Source of the DNA: Rhodococcus sp. (in: high G+C Gram-positive bacteria)
Lineage (GTDB): Bacteria; Actinomycetota; Actinomycetes; Mycobacteriales; Mycobacteriaceae
Assembly (NCBI GenBank): GCA_004211695.1
Contig: SEEV01000020.1
Coordinates: 1 to 43,151, forward strand
Direction: 5' to 3'
Length of the DNA stretch: 43,151 nt
The notes below the pieces were generated by a model. It was not told where the DNA came from. It ran no database searches and was given only the letters and a program-made list of their open reading frames with translations. The first letter of the stretch is position 1. Each line of letters opens with the position of its first letter. The translations under genes and the position numbers were made by a program. Below are positions 16,195-25,038 of this stretch, one piece after another.

Positions 16195-17553
16195 GTGTGG
16201 TCTGTGACACAGAGGTTGAAGCGGGTAGGGAACGGGTCGTCCGCATTGCGTCGGGACGGCGAGCCGGAGCCGCCCGCCGATTCTCCAGAGGAGACCCCGG
16301 CCTCGTCGTTGTCCTGGAAACTGAGACTGGAAACCACACTTGCCGACCGCCGGGCAGCGGTCGGGACACTGTCCTGCCTGATCAGCACTCTGTCCGACAT
16401 GCTCGAGGCAACGGTGTTCCTGATAGGTCCCGCCGGGCAGGTGATCAGCCGGGCCGTCCCTCCGGGTGCATCGTCTACCGCGATCCCCACTCTGGAGCGA
16501 CTCGAGTCGCCGGAAGGGCCGATAGCCGTCGGCGCGCCTGCCGGCGTTGTTCGAGTGGAGGGTGGGCGGGCGGTTGGCCGCGACTACGTGCTCGCCTCGG
16601 TTGTCGACGGTGACCATCTCTTCGGATGGGTCGTCACCACGATCGAAGGATCCGTGCCCGTTGCGCATGTGCAGTGGGCTGTGGACCGGGCAGTGGTCCA
16701 CCTGAAGGCCGAGTTCGTCTCCCAGCGGCGGATCGCCCGCGTGGCCTGGAATGCACGTGCGAACCTGGCGCGGCAGATGGTTCGGTCGACTACTTACGAT
16801 GCGGATCTTCGGGCTTGCGCGGAGTACCTCGGCGTCGATCTGGCCGCGGACCGGGTCATTGCCTTCGTCCTGGAACGGGGCCGGTCGTCGGGTTCGGCAG
16901 TCGATGCGGGCCGGCTCGGTGATCTGATCTCTGAAGATCTCGACGTCGACATCCTCACGATTCGCGGCACCGAGGGCGTCATCCTCTCGATCGAAGCGCC
17001 GGCAGGAGTCGGGAATGCGACGGTGATCGGGCGCTGCAAGGCGGCAGTCAACAAGGGCCTCGACCGGATGGGTGACCGATTTGCCGTCGCGGGCATCTCA
17101 TCGGTGACGCGGCCGGGTCAGCTCCGACGGGCATACCGGGAGGCATTCGAGGCTGCCCGGTGCCTTGACCGATACCCCTCGGAATCGAACCGCGCCATCG
17201 CCTGTGACGAACTCGGCCCTGCACGATTACTCGTAGCGAACAGCAACGAACAGTCCGTTCGAATGTACGTGTACGACGTTCTCGGGGATTTGCTTGCGGG
17301 GGGAGTGTCGAACAACGACCTTCTCCGTACCCTGCAGGAGTTCTTCGAGAGTGGACGGAGTGTGCGTGAAACCGCAGTGCGGCTGGATGTGCACGAAAAT
17401 ACTGTGCGGCATCGACTGGGACGGGTACACGACCTCACCGGTCTCGACGTGGCCGCAAACTCGAACGATCAGCTCAGTGCCCAGACTGCATTGTTGATTC
17501 TCCGACTGCAGGGTCACCACGCGGTGCCGGGTTTCGACCGGGTAGTGCGTTGA
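16195..17553 (+). CDS. PucR/CdaR-type transcriptional regulator
   Basis: This protein of about 452 residues ends in a PucR-type helix-turn-helix (VRETAVRLDVHENTVRHRLG, near residue 393). Upstream is a CdaR-like GGDEF-related domain (about 200-320), and the N-terminal half looks like a ligand-sensing region. Such proteins usually activate nearby catabolic or transport genes. The start is uncertain: GTG at 16195 or GTG at 16204, neither with a clear binding site. The importer operon begins 231 bases downstream in the same direction and is the likely target. Confidence 0.85.
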   Translation: MWSVTQRLKRVGNGSSALRRDGEPEPPADSPEETPASSLSWKLRLETTLADRRAAVGTLSCLISTLSDMLEATVFLIGPAGQVISRAVPPGASSTAIPTLERLESPEGPIAVGAPAGVVRVEGGRAVGRDYVLASVVDGDHLFGWVVTTIEGSVPVAHVQWAVDRAVVHLKAEFVSQRRIARVAWNARANLARQMVRSTTYDADLRACAEYLGVDLAADRVIAFVLERGRSSGSAVDAGRLGDLISEDLDVDILTIRGTEGVILSIEAPAGVGNATVIGRCKAAVNKGLDRMGDRFAVAGISSVTRPGQLRRAYREAFEAARCLDRYPSESNRAIACDELGPARLLVANSNEQSVRMYVYDVLGDLLAGGVSNNDLLRTLQEFFESGRSVRETAVRLDVHENTVRHRLGRVHDLTGLDVAANSNDQLSAQTALLILRLQGHHAVPGFDRVVR

Positions 17554-17567
17554 ACGCGGATCAGATT

Positions 17568-17586
17568 CGAGGGAGTTGAACCCTCG
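17568..17586. terminator. Hairpin after the PucR-type gene
   Basis: CGAGGG and CCCTCG form a perfect 6-bp stem with a 7-base loop, 14 bases after the PucR-type stop. It may end that transcript and separate it from the importer operon. On the opposite strand it looks like a tRNA T-arm, but no acceptor stem can be formed. Confidence 0.45.
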
Positions 17587-17784
17587 TTCTCGCACCCTTT
17601 TCCCGGTGTTTCGACTCGTGCGAGCGAGTGATCCGTGCATCGAGATACTTTCCTTGTCGACTTCTCCAATGCGACGGCGAGCATCCGGGGCGAAGTTCTT
17701 GACCTTCGAATCGACGCTGGCTTTAACTGTCGCCCAGCGTGTTCCAACTCACATACTTCGGAGTACGAATAGCAAGGAGTACCG

Positions 17785-18945
17785 ATGCAATCCGTCAATT
17801 GGACGAGAAAGCGAAGACTAGCGGGCGCGGCTGCGATGGTTGCTGCGTTTCTGGCGCTCACCGGATGTGGCAGCCCGGCCGGTGACAACTCTGGTGCCGT
17901 CCGGATTGGGCTCCTCGCCAATCTGACGGGTGACGCAGCGATGTCGTTCGGCAAGCCCTTCGAGCGAGGATTCGAACTCGCTCTGCAAGAGGCCGAACCG
18001 ATGCTGGACGAGTCCGGTCTGTCCATCGAGGTCCTCACCGAGGACGCCAAGTCGGCCGTACCATCGGCGGTAACCGGGTACAACAAGCTCCGGCAACAGA
18101 GTGTGCCCCTCGTTGTCCAGGATTCGCAAAGCCCGCTAGGCCAAGCGGTGGCGCCCCTGGCGAACGAAGACCGGATCACCCTGATCAGCGGGGCAGGGAG
18201 CGCATTGGACAACTCGGGCGGGTACTCATTCCGATTCACCGATCTGAGCACCCCCACGATGTCGGTCGGCAGTCGCCTGGCCGGGGAGGGCCACACACGC
18301 ATCGGTCTGGTTGTGGCCGGCGACAATCCATCCTTCACAACTCTGGCGGAGGCAACCGAGAAGGGGCTACCGGCCGGATTTGCGTCTCGGCAGGAGGTTT
18401 CGTCCCAGGACACCGACTTCTCCGCTGTGCTGGCCAATCTCAGGCGGGATCAGCTCGATGCCGTGGTTCTCTCGGTCCTCCCGGCCCAGGCCGGGAATCT
18501 CATTCTCCAGATGAAGCACGCCGGTGAATTCGCGGACGTGAAACTGGTCGGAACGGTAGCGATAAGCGGTGAAACCTACACGGTGGCCCAAGACTCGGCC
18601 CGAGGCTTCGAGTTTCCGCAGGTGTGGGCCCCTGGCGGAACCAATCCCACCGCCTTCGAACGAAGGTACACGGAGAAGTACGGTGAGGTTCCCACCGCCT
18701 ACGGTGCCCTGGGTTATCAGGTCGGCTGGACCACAGCGGCAGCCGTGATCCAGGCAGGCAAGAGTGGAACCGTCGACGGTAGCGCTCTGCGTGATCTCCT
18801 TCCCGCTGCCTCGACTTCGGACATGGTGCGAGAACACGGGATTCTCGGGCTCGAAATGACCGCGGACGGTCTCGCGATCTCGAGCGGGGTCATGGCCACG
18901 TTCGCAGACGGAGGAGCCATGGTCCTCGCCGGATCGGAAGGGTGA
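17785..18945 (+). CDS. ABC transporter substrate-binding lipoprotein (LivJ/LivK-type)
   Basis: This 386-residue extracytoplasmic solute receptor belongs to the Peripla_BP_6 (branched-chain amino acid) type. The N-terminus has KRR charges, a hydrophobic stretch and lipobox LALTGC, so it should be exported and lipid-anchored at Cys near residue 28. The mature domain begins VRIGLLANLTGDAA and contains the family-typical QDSQSPLGQAVAPLANE and TLISGAGSALDN. AAGGAG lies 6 bases before the ATG. It starts an operon with both membrane and both ATPase components. In actinobacteria such importers often take up aromatic or alicyclic acids rather than amino acids, so the ligand is open. Confidence 0.93.
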   Translation: MQSVNWTRKRRLAGAAAMVAAFLALTGCGSPAGDNSGAVRIGLLANLTGDAAMSFGKPFERGFELALQEAEPMLDESGLSIEVLTEDAKSAVPSAVTGYNKLRQQSVPLVVQDSQSPLGQAVAPLANEDRITLISGAGSALDNSGGYSFRFTDLSTPTMSVGSRLAGEGHTRIGLVVAGDNPSFTTLAEATEKGLPAGFASRQEVSSQDTDFSAVLANLRRDQLDAVVLSVLPAQAGNLILQMKHAGEFADVKLVGTVAISGETYTVAQDSARGFEFPQVWAPGGTNPTAFERRYTEKYGEVPTAYGALGYQVGWTTAAAVIQAGKSGTVDGSALRDLLPAASTSDMVREHGILGLEMTADGLAISSGVMATFADGGAMVLAGSEG

Positions 18946-18949
18946 ATCC

Positions 18950-19840
18950 ATGGATTTCCTGCTTCAGCAAACCGTGAACGGGATCGTTCTCGGCAGCGTA
19001 TATGCCCTCTACGCATCAGGTTTCGGTCTGGTGATGGCAAATCTCCGGATCTTCCATGTCGCGCATGCAGCGGTGTTCACCTGGGGAGCAATCTTCGCTT
19101 GGGAGCTCACCTCACGTCTCGGCTGGTCCCTACTGGCAGCCTTGCCACTCGTCGCGGTGCTGGCGGGTTTGCTCAACGTGCTGGCCTACTTCCTGCTGAT
19201 CCGCCGTGTCCTTCATCGCCGGGGCGGCGAGATGGCGGCATTCATCTCCTCGATGGGCGGCCTCATCGTGCTCGTCGAGCTGGCACACCACCACCTCGAC
19301 AGTGCCGTCGTGCGAATGAACGCCGACGCGTTCACCAGTGCACCTCTGTCGATCGGCCCTGTTCGGATCACCACTCTGCACCTGATCATGGTGTGCCTGG
19401 TGCTCGTCATCGTCGCAGTGACGAGTTGGCTACTCGCCCGCACGGAACTCGGCCGGGAGATCCGCACCGTCGCCTTCGACAAGGACACTGCCGCGATTCT
19501 CGGCGTCAACGTGGATCGGGTCAGCGCCGGAGTCTTCTTCACGTCGGGCGCCATGGCAGGTGTCGCCGCGTCGTTCGTCGCCATCGCGTTCAACGTCATC
19601 GATGCCGAACTCGGCTCGACCTACCTGGTGATCGCGCTCGCAGCCATGGTGGTCGGCGGCTTCGGCAGCGTCGGTGGCATGCTCGTCGGCGGTCTGGTCA
19701 TCGGGATCGCCTCCACCTATGCGACGGGGTACCTCTCGAGCACCTACCGCGATCTCGTCGTCTTCGTCTTGCTGCTCTTCTTCCTCGCTCTCAGGCCCGA
19801 AGGTCTGTTCCGGACCCGCGCAGAACTGACAAGGGTGTAA
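18950..19840 (+). CDS. livH: LivH-type ABC permease
   Basis: This 296-residue polytopic membrane protein has about eight hydrophobic segments. The N-terminus, LQQTVNGIVLGSVYALYASGFGLV, is the classic start of LivH-family permeases, and the EAA-like region contains GREIRTVAFDKDTAAILGVNVDRV. It forms one half of the transport channel with the permease part of the next gene. It begins 4 bases after the binding protein stop. Confidence 0.93.
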   Translation: MDFLLQQTVNGIVLGSVYALYASGFGLVMANLRIFHVAHAAVFTWGAIFAWELTSRLGWSLLAALPLVAVLAGLLNVLAYFLLIRRVLHRRGGEMAAFISSMGGLIVLVELAHHHLDSAVVRMNADAFTSAPLSIGPVRITTLHLIMVCLVLVIVAVTSWLLARTELGREIRTVAFDKDTAAILGVNVDRVSAGVFFTSGAMAGVAASFVAIAFNVIDAELGSTYLVIALAAMVVGGFGSVGGMLVGGLVIGIASTYATGYLSSTYRDLVVFVLLLFFLALRPEGLFRTRAELTRV

Positions 19841-19847
19841 CACGACC

Positions 19848-21491
19848 ATGACAGAGTTCTTTTCGATCTTCGGTGCGTACGATTTCGTGATCCGGGACGG
19901 CATCGTCCTCTCACTCGTTGCCCTGTCGCTCTATGTTGTGCTCAGCGCCGGAATCTTCGCTGTGCCCCAAGTCGGGCTGATGGCTGTCGGGGCGTACGTC
20001 TCGGCTGTACTTTCCGTCGATGCGGGGGCCCCGTTCGTGGTCTCGCTCATCGGGGGGACGCTTGCATCTGGATTCGTCGCCCTACTGCTGGCCGGTTTGT
20101 TGCACCGACTCAACGGCATCTACCTGGCCATCGCGAGCATCGCGTTCGCGGAAATCGTGCGGGTGACGGTGCTGAATCTGCCACTGACCGGGGGCGCACA
20201 GGGCAAGGTGGGCATCCCACGGACCACGACTGATCTCGTGATCTGCATCGTGGTCGTCGTCGCCGTTGCGGGTCTCGTCGCACTGAAGCGTTCGCGATTC
20301 GGGCTCGCGATTCGTGCAATGCGGGAGGACTCACTCATGGCGAGCCACCAGGGTATCGACGTTGTCCGCTACCGGACCGCGTTGTTCGCTCTCTCGGGGA
20401 TCCTTGCCGGAGCCGCCGGCTCCCTCCACGTCCATATGTCGGGCTTCGTGGAACCGGGGCAGTTCAGCTTCGAACTGCTCACTCAACTTCTCGCAATAGT
20501 GGTCATCGGAGGGACGGTCTTCGTCACCGGCTCGCTTGTCGGCGCCCTCGTCATCATCGGCTTGCCCGTCGCCTTGACCGGCCTTGCGTCGTATGAGGCA
20601 CTGGTCAACGGCGTGCTGATCGTGCTGATCGTCGCCTTTGCCCCGAGCGGAATCCTCGGGAGTCTCCGCTCATGGTGGCCGGTTCGCAGTCCCTCCCCAC
20701 AGGACCGCGCTGACGAGACAACCGCGGAGCCGGTGCCCCCACTCCTGCGGGGAGACTGGCCGGCCGGCGACACCGTCCTCGAGGTGCGGGAGGTGGTCAT
20801 GTCGTTCGGGGGTCTGCGCGCGCTGGACACCGTGAGCCTCGAAGCACGATCCGGCGAGGTACTCGGGATCATCGGCCCGAACGGGTCCGGAAAGACGACC
20901 CTCCTGAACGTGTTGTCCGGCGTCTATCGTCCGGACAGCGGAACCGGGACCCTGCTCGAGCACGACTTCTCTGAACTCTGGGGTCACCCATACGTCACGG
21001 CTCAGTCCGGGCTGGCCAGGACTTTCCAGAACATCCGACTGATGGACGAGGACACCGTCTCGGCCAACGTCCGGCTGGGCATCGCGCGGCGTCCGGGCGT
21101 CGATGTGCACGAGCGGACCCGAAGTCTCCTCACCGAACATCGTCTCGACTGGGCAGCCGACATCCCGGTGGGCAGCCTGCCGTACGGGGTGCGACGACGG
21201 GTGGAGATCGCGCGTGCGCTTGCCCGGGAGCCACGCGTACTACTGCTCGACGAACCAACCGCAGGTATGAATCCCACTGAGCGGCAGGAGGTATTCGACA
21301 CCATCTCGGGCATCCGATCGCGTGGCGTCGCTGTGATCGTGGTGGAGCACGACGTAGCGATGATGCGTTCTTTCTGCGATCGGCTTGTCGTACTGGACTT
21401 CGGCAGGAAGATCGCCGAAGGCAATCCCGATACCGTACTCGACTCCAAGGAGGTCATCCGTGCTTACATCGGATCCGGTTCTCTCGCTTGA
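19848..21491 (+). CDS. LivM-LivG fusion: ABC permease fused to ATPase
   Basis: This 547-residue protein joins a LivM-type permease (residues about 1-285, several membrane segments, EAA-like RSRFGLAIRAMREDSLMASHQG) to a LivG-type ATPase (about 305-547). A charged linker, about 284-305, joins them. The ATPase has Walker A GPNGSGKTT near 343, the LivG hallmark SGLARTFQNIRL, and Walker B LLLLDEPTAGMNP followed by VEHDVAMM. The signature motif reads LPYGVRRR instead of the usual LSYGQQRR-like form. Fusions of this kind are known in actinobacteria and fix a 1:1 subunit ratio. It starts 7 bases after livH and overlaps the next ATPase gene by 32 bases. Confidence 0.93.
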   Translation: MTEFFSIFGAYDFVIRDGIVLSLVALSLYVVLSAGIFAVPQVGLMAVGAYVSAVLSVDAGAPFVVSLIGGTLASGFVALLLAGLLHRLNGIYLAIASIAFAEIVRVTVLNLPLTGGAQGKVGIPRTTTDLVICIVVVVAVAGLVALKRSRFGLAIRAMREDSLMASHQGIDVVRYRTALFALSGILAGAAGSLHVHMSGFVEPGQFSFELLTQLLAIVVIGGTVFVTGSLVGALVIIGLPVALTGLASYEALVNGVLIVLIVAFAPSGILGSLRSWWPVRSPSPQDRADETTAEPVPPLLRGDWPAGDTVLEVREVVMSFGGLRALDTVSLEARSGEVLGIIGPNGSGKTTLLNVLSGVYRPDSGTGTLLEHDFSELWGHPYVTAQSGLARTFQNIRLMDEDTVSANVRLGIARRPGVDVHERTRSLLTEHRLDWAADIPVGSLPYGVRRRVEIARALAREPRVLLLDEPTAGMNPTERQEVFDTISGIRSRGVAVIVVEHDVAMMRSFCDRLVVLDFGRKIAEGNPDTVLDSKEVIRAYIGSGSLA

Positions 21492-22218
21492 GGATGTCAG
21501 CATCTCGTACGGGCACGTATCAGCGGTCACGGATGTGACGCTGACACTGTACGCGGGGGAGACCCTGGCTCTCATAGGTCCGAACGGGGCCGGAAAGTCG
21601 ACGTTGCTCCGTGGAATCACCAATCAGGCCCGTAAGGGCAACGGCAAGATTCGCTTCGGCGGACGGGACATCTCATCCACTCCGACGCACCGTATCACCC
21701 GGGCCGGGATCGTCCATGTCCCCGAGGGCCGCCAGGTCGTGGCGCCACTGACCGTCCGGGAGAACCTGCAACTCGCGGCACATGCGGCGGGACGCTGCCC
21801 GCGGCGGGAGATCGAAGCCTCGATAGAACGTGTCCACGAGCTCTTCCCGCCCCTCGCGCGCTTGCGCAATACTCCCTCCGGCCTACTCAGCGGTGGCGAG
21901 CAGCAGATGGTTGCGATCGGACGAGCACTGATGGCGCGACCCGCGGTGCTACTGCTCGACGAGCCCAGCATGGGCCTGGCCCCCGTCATGGTCGAGGTGA
22001 TCTACGAATTCCTCGGCGAACACCGGGATGCACTCGGCGGGGCAGCCGTCCTTCTCGCCGAGCAGAGCCAGATCGCGCTCCGAGTCGCCGACCGTGCAGC
22101 AGTCCTGTCACGTGGCCGGCTGGGCTTCGTCGGCCCGAGCTCCCAGATGGACGAAACCTTGATCGCTGAGGCCTATCTCGGTACCGGCCGGACTGCCGGC
22201 GTGCCGGAAACGCTCTAG
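21460..22218 (+). CDS. livF: LivF-type ABC ATPase
   Basis: This 252-residue ATPase has Walker A GPNGAGKST (near residue 40), the LivF-typical VPEGRQVVAPLTVRENL, signature LLSGGEQQM and Walker B LLLLDEPSMGLAP. The GTG at 21460 was chosen because a perfect AAGGAGGT lies 5 bases upstream, inside the end of the LivM-LivG gene. The resulting 32-base overlap in another frame implies translational coupling. With the fused ATPase it makes the two nucleotide-binding sites of the importer. Confidence 0.93.
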   Translation: MLTSDPVLSLEDVSISYGHVSAVTDVTLTLYAGETLALIGPNGAGKSTLLRGITNQARKGNGKIRFGGRDISSTPTHRITRAGIVHVPEGRQVVAPLTVRENLQLAAHAAGRCPRREIEASIERVHELFPPLARLRNTPSGLLSGGEQQMVAIGRALMARPAVLLLDEPSMGLAPVMVEVIYEFLGEHRDALGGAAVLLAEQSQIALRVADRAAVLSRGRLGFVGPSSQMDETLIAEAYLGTGRTAGVPETL

Positions 22219-22268
22219 CTCCAACGCTATCCATTCCGCCCAACCGCACCTACCCGAGGAGAACCACG

Positions 22269-23267
22269 ATGATTACAGATGCAGACTCCGAGTTTCATCC
22301 CAGGGATCCGGAGGATCGGACCTGGACCGAGACGATGTTCCTGCCGTTCGCCATCCCCGACGAGGGAATCTTCGGCAATGTCTACGTTCTCGCCCGCCCG
22401 AATGTCGGAATTGCCACATCGTCGATTCTCATCGGACAGGGATTCTGCGCACAGCCCTACGACATCGACTTCACGGATCCGCAGGTGCATCTGCCCTGTC
22501 CCGAATCGTTCTCCAAATTCACACTCGGGAATGGGCTCAGCGTCAATGCGCCGACTCCGAAAGAATACGACATCACCTACGAGAATGCCTTGGGCGCATG
22601 CTCGCTCGACCTATCGTTCCGGGCATCGCACGAACCATTCGATCCCGGCGATCCTGAGCAGAATCCGCTCCTGGCGGCCGATCGGAATACGGCGGACAGC
22701 CGACATGGTGACGAATGGGAGAACGGCCATTTCGAAGTGAAGGGGCACATCACCGGAAACCTCGAGCTGCGCGGCAAGCGATACAAGGTTGATTGCTATG
22801 ACGGGATGGACCACAGTTGGGGCCCCCGCACGGAGACCGGCACCCGCTCCGTGGCGTGGGTATCGGTGAACTTCGGACCCGACCTTGCCGTCCACCTCGC
22901 GGTCCTGATCGACCTTCGGGACGGTCAGGTCAGATACGAGAAGCTCCGGTTCGGTTTCGTCGTGGAGAACGGCACAGTCCATCCCGTGGTGAACGCCTCG
23001 ATCCGGGCCGAACACACCCAACTCCTGGCAATCAACAATCACATCCGGATCACCGATGCCCGAGGAAGAGAATACGAGTTCTTCGGAACGGCGATCTCGA
23101 GCCATCCCTGGTACAACTTCAACCCCTCGCACGTCAGCTATCAAGGGGTCTTCCGCTACCACTGGGGTGACAAGGTGGGATACGGGGAGATGGCCGACAT
23201 CTACGGGTTGGACTACCTGGCAGAGCGGATGTCCAGTCACGGCCGTGTGCGGGGGCTGAGCGCATGA
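22269..23267 (+). CDS. DUF7064/DUF7065-like protein (lipocalin/CrtC-type fold suspected)
   Basis: This 332-residue protein has no signal peptide and no obvious catalytic motif. Sequence features such as DCYDGMDHSWGPRTETGTRS, EYEFFGTAISSHPW and GYGEMADIYGLDYL are like the actinobacterial family I recall as DUF7065/DUF7064, related to AttH/CrtC-like beta-barrel proteins. A hydratase or a binding role is conceivable but unproven. AGGAG precedes the ATG. It follows livF by 50 bases, and its stop overlaps the kinase start (ATGA), so it belongs with the kinase. The family assignment is from memory. Confidence 0.65.
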   Translation: MITDADSEFHPRDPEDRTWTETMFLPFAIPDEGIFGNVYVLARPNVGIATSSILIGQGFCAQPYDIDFTDPQVHLPCPESFSKFTLGNGLSVNAPTPKEYDITYENALGACSLDLSFRASHEPFDPGDPEQNPLLAADRNTADSRHGDEWENGHFEVKGHITGNLELRGKRYKVDCYDGMDHSWGPRTETGTRSVAWVSVNFGPDLAVHLAVLIDLRDGQVRYEKLRFGFVVENGTVHPVVNASIRAEHTQLLAINNHIRITDARGREYEFFGTAISSHPWYNFNPSHVSYQGVFRYHWGDKVGYGEMADIYGLDYLAERMSSHGRVRGLSA

Positions 23268-24496
23268 ACGGTCACGACCTGACGTGGGATCTCGACTTCG
23301 ACGTCCGCGACGACCCCTCGCCGGATTTTATCGACGCGGTCCGTCAGGAGTACCCGACTGAGGGCGAGGTCGACACGATGCTCACACGGAAGATGAACCG
23401 GCGCAATCGTCCGCCGTACCGCCGCCCGGATCTCACCGAGATGGCCAAGACCCTCGACGAGTTTCTCGGCCACGAACTCGGTTCGTCCCACTTCGAGATA
23501 CGGGATCTGCATTGGTTCACCGGGGGAGTGTCCAAGATCCAGATCGGCTTCACACTCGACCGTGACGATCGCCCGGGTCGCCGTCGGTCGGAACATCTCG
23601 TGCTTCGGATGGATCCCAGCGAGGGATCGAATGCGACGAGCCGTGCTCGTGAGCACGAACTGTTGACCCTCATGGACGGTGTGATCCCGGTGCCGAGACC
23701 GCATTTCCTCGACGCCCAGGGGGAATGGTTTCCGGAACCGGCGCTGATCTACGAGTTCGTGGAGGGCGTCACCAAACCTCGCACCACGGGGACCGGGCGG
23801 ATCAGTGGTCTCGGTACGGATTTCGGGCCGGACCACCGGCGGGTTCTGGCACCTCAGTACCTCGACCACCTGTCCAAGATCCACAACACCCAGGTCTCGG
23901 GCCGGTCGTTCACTCATCTGCAGGTTCCTCGCACCGGTTCGACCGAGTCGGCGGAGTGGATGGTCCACCATGCGCTGCGCTGCTGGGAAGAGGACAGGGG
24001 TGAGGACTCCCCACTCATGGAGATCACGGCGAACTGGTTGCTGAACAATCTGCCCACCTTGGATGTCGCCGGTGTCGTCCACGGCGACTTCCGCAGCGGG
24101 AACTTCCTTTTCAACGAGGAGTCCGGTCGGATCCTGGGATGGCTGGATTGGGAGCGGGGCCTCATCGGTGATCGGCACCGTGACCTCGCGTGGATCACTC
24201 TCCCCACGATGGGCCACTACGACGCCGACGGACGCTACTTCGTTTGTGGCCTCATACCTTTGGATGAGTTCTTCGATCGATGCTCCGAGGTCTCCGGTCT
24301 CACTGTCGATCCGGAGCGGCTGCGGTTCTACCAGATCCTGAACTGCTTCACCATCATCGTGTCGACGATGGCGTCCTCCTACCGCATCGCCCGGCTGGGG
24401 AAGTCACACCAGGATATCCTGCTCACCCGTGTGGAGGGATTGGTCCCGGTGATCTCTCGTCAACTCATCACACTCCTGAAGGGGAAGAACACATGA
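23264..24496 (+). CDS. APH/ACAD10-11-type small-molecule kinase (phosphotransferase family)
   Basis: This 410-residue protein has the aminoglycoside-phosphotransferase fold. The catalytic loop is VVHGDFRSGNFLF (H-G-D...N, near residue 270) and the metal-binding segment is GWLDWERGLIGDRHRDLAW. The N-terminal half has a plausible nucleotide-binding lobe. The closest recalled family is that of the kinase domains of ACAD10/ACAD11, which phosphorylate hydroxyacyl-CoA esters, but an alcohol or sugar substrate is also possible. It overlaps its neighbours by 4 bases on each side. An operon partner downstream resembles the phosphatase SurE. Confidence 0.82.
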   Translation: MNGHDLTWDLDFDVRDDPSPDFIDAVRQEYPTEGEVDTMLTRKMNRRNRPPYRRPDLTEMAKTLDEFLGHELGSSHFEIRDLHWFTGGVSKIQIGFTLDRDDRPGRRRSEHLVLRMDPSEGSNATSRAREHELLTLMDGVIPVPRPHFLDAQGEWFPEPALIYEFVEGVTKPRTTGTGRISGLGTDFGPDHRRVLAPQYLDHLSKIHNTQVSGRSFTHLQVPRTGSTESAEWMVHHALRCWEEDRGEDSPLMEITANWLLNNLPTLDVAGVVHGDFRSGNFLFNEESGRILGWLDWERGLIGDRHRDLAWITLPTMGHYDADGRYFVCGLIPLDEFFDRCSEVSGLTVDPERLRFYQILNCFTIIVSTMASSYRIARLGKSHQDILLTRVEGLVPVISRQLITLLKGKNT

Positions 24497-25038
24497 TGGA
24501 CCACAGTGAGAACACCCTCCGTGCTGCGATCAAGTCGCTGCGTGACACGGTCGCGCCGGCGGTCGACCCGCAGGATCCGCAGGCCGTCGAGCAGCTTCGC
24601 CTGACGATCGATTTCCTCGAATTCCTGCGGACCCGCGTGTACGACATCCACGCCCGGCAGCGTTACGAACTGGGCCGCCAGATGGACATCGCACAGGCCC
24701 TTCTCGACGATGCCGCGCTGCTCTCCCCGGACGTCGGCGACCGACTTACCCACGCCGTGACTGATGCACGATCCGTACACGCCGACGCGGACGCACATAC
24801 TCAGGATCTGCGTGCGACCTCGCAGAAACTCTGGGCGGTCGTGCGCGGTGTCGTCAGAACCGCCCGGCAGGCGCCTGAAGAGGTGCGCGAACGGATCAGC
24901 ACAAGAGTGATCGGGGGAATCGAACCTCTGGTGGAGATGGAAAGTGCTTGGTATCTGCCGTTCGGGCTCGAACCTGATCCCGGATCGGTTCCCCAGTTGG
25001 CGGATCTCCTCGAACGTGCCCCCTCGGACGCCGGATGA
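24493..25038 (+). CDS. Unrecognised helical protein, 181 residues
   Basis: I do not recognise this protein. It starts MMDHSENTLRAAIKSL and is rich in Ala, Leu, Arg, Asp and Glu with long predicted helices (residues about 30-150), no membrane segment and no Cys. Its ATG overlaps the kinase stop (ATGA) after GGGGAAG, and its stop overlaps the SurE-like start (ATGA), so it is tightly coupled to both. A regulatory or scaffold subunit for the kinase is a guess from position only. Confidence 0.75.
   Translation: MMDHSENTLRAAIKSLRDTVAPAVDPQDPQAVEQLRLTIDFLEFLRTRVYDIHARQRYELGRQMDIAQALLDDAALLSPDVGDRLTHAVTDARSVHADADAHTQDLRATSQKLWAVVRGVVRTARQAPEEVRERISTRVIGGIEPLVEMESAWYLPFGLEPDPGSVPQLADLLERAPSDAG

Noticed and set aside
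17551..17650. tRNA-like T-arm on the minus strand (GGGTTCAACTCCC)
   Set aside because: No acceptor, D or anticodon arms pair up, so it is treated as a plain hairpin, not a tRNA or attachment site.
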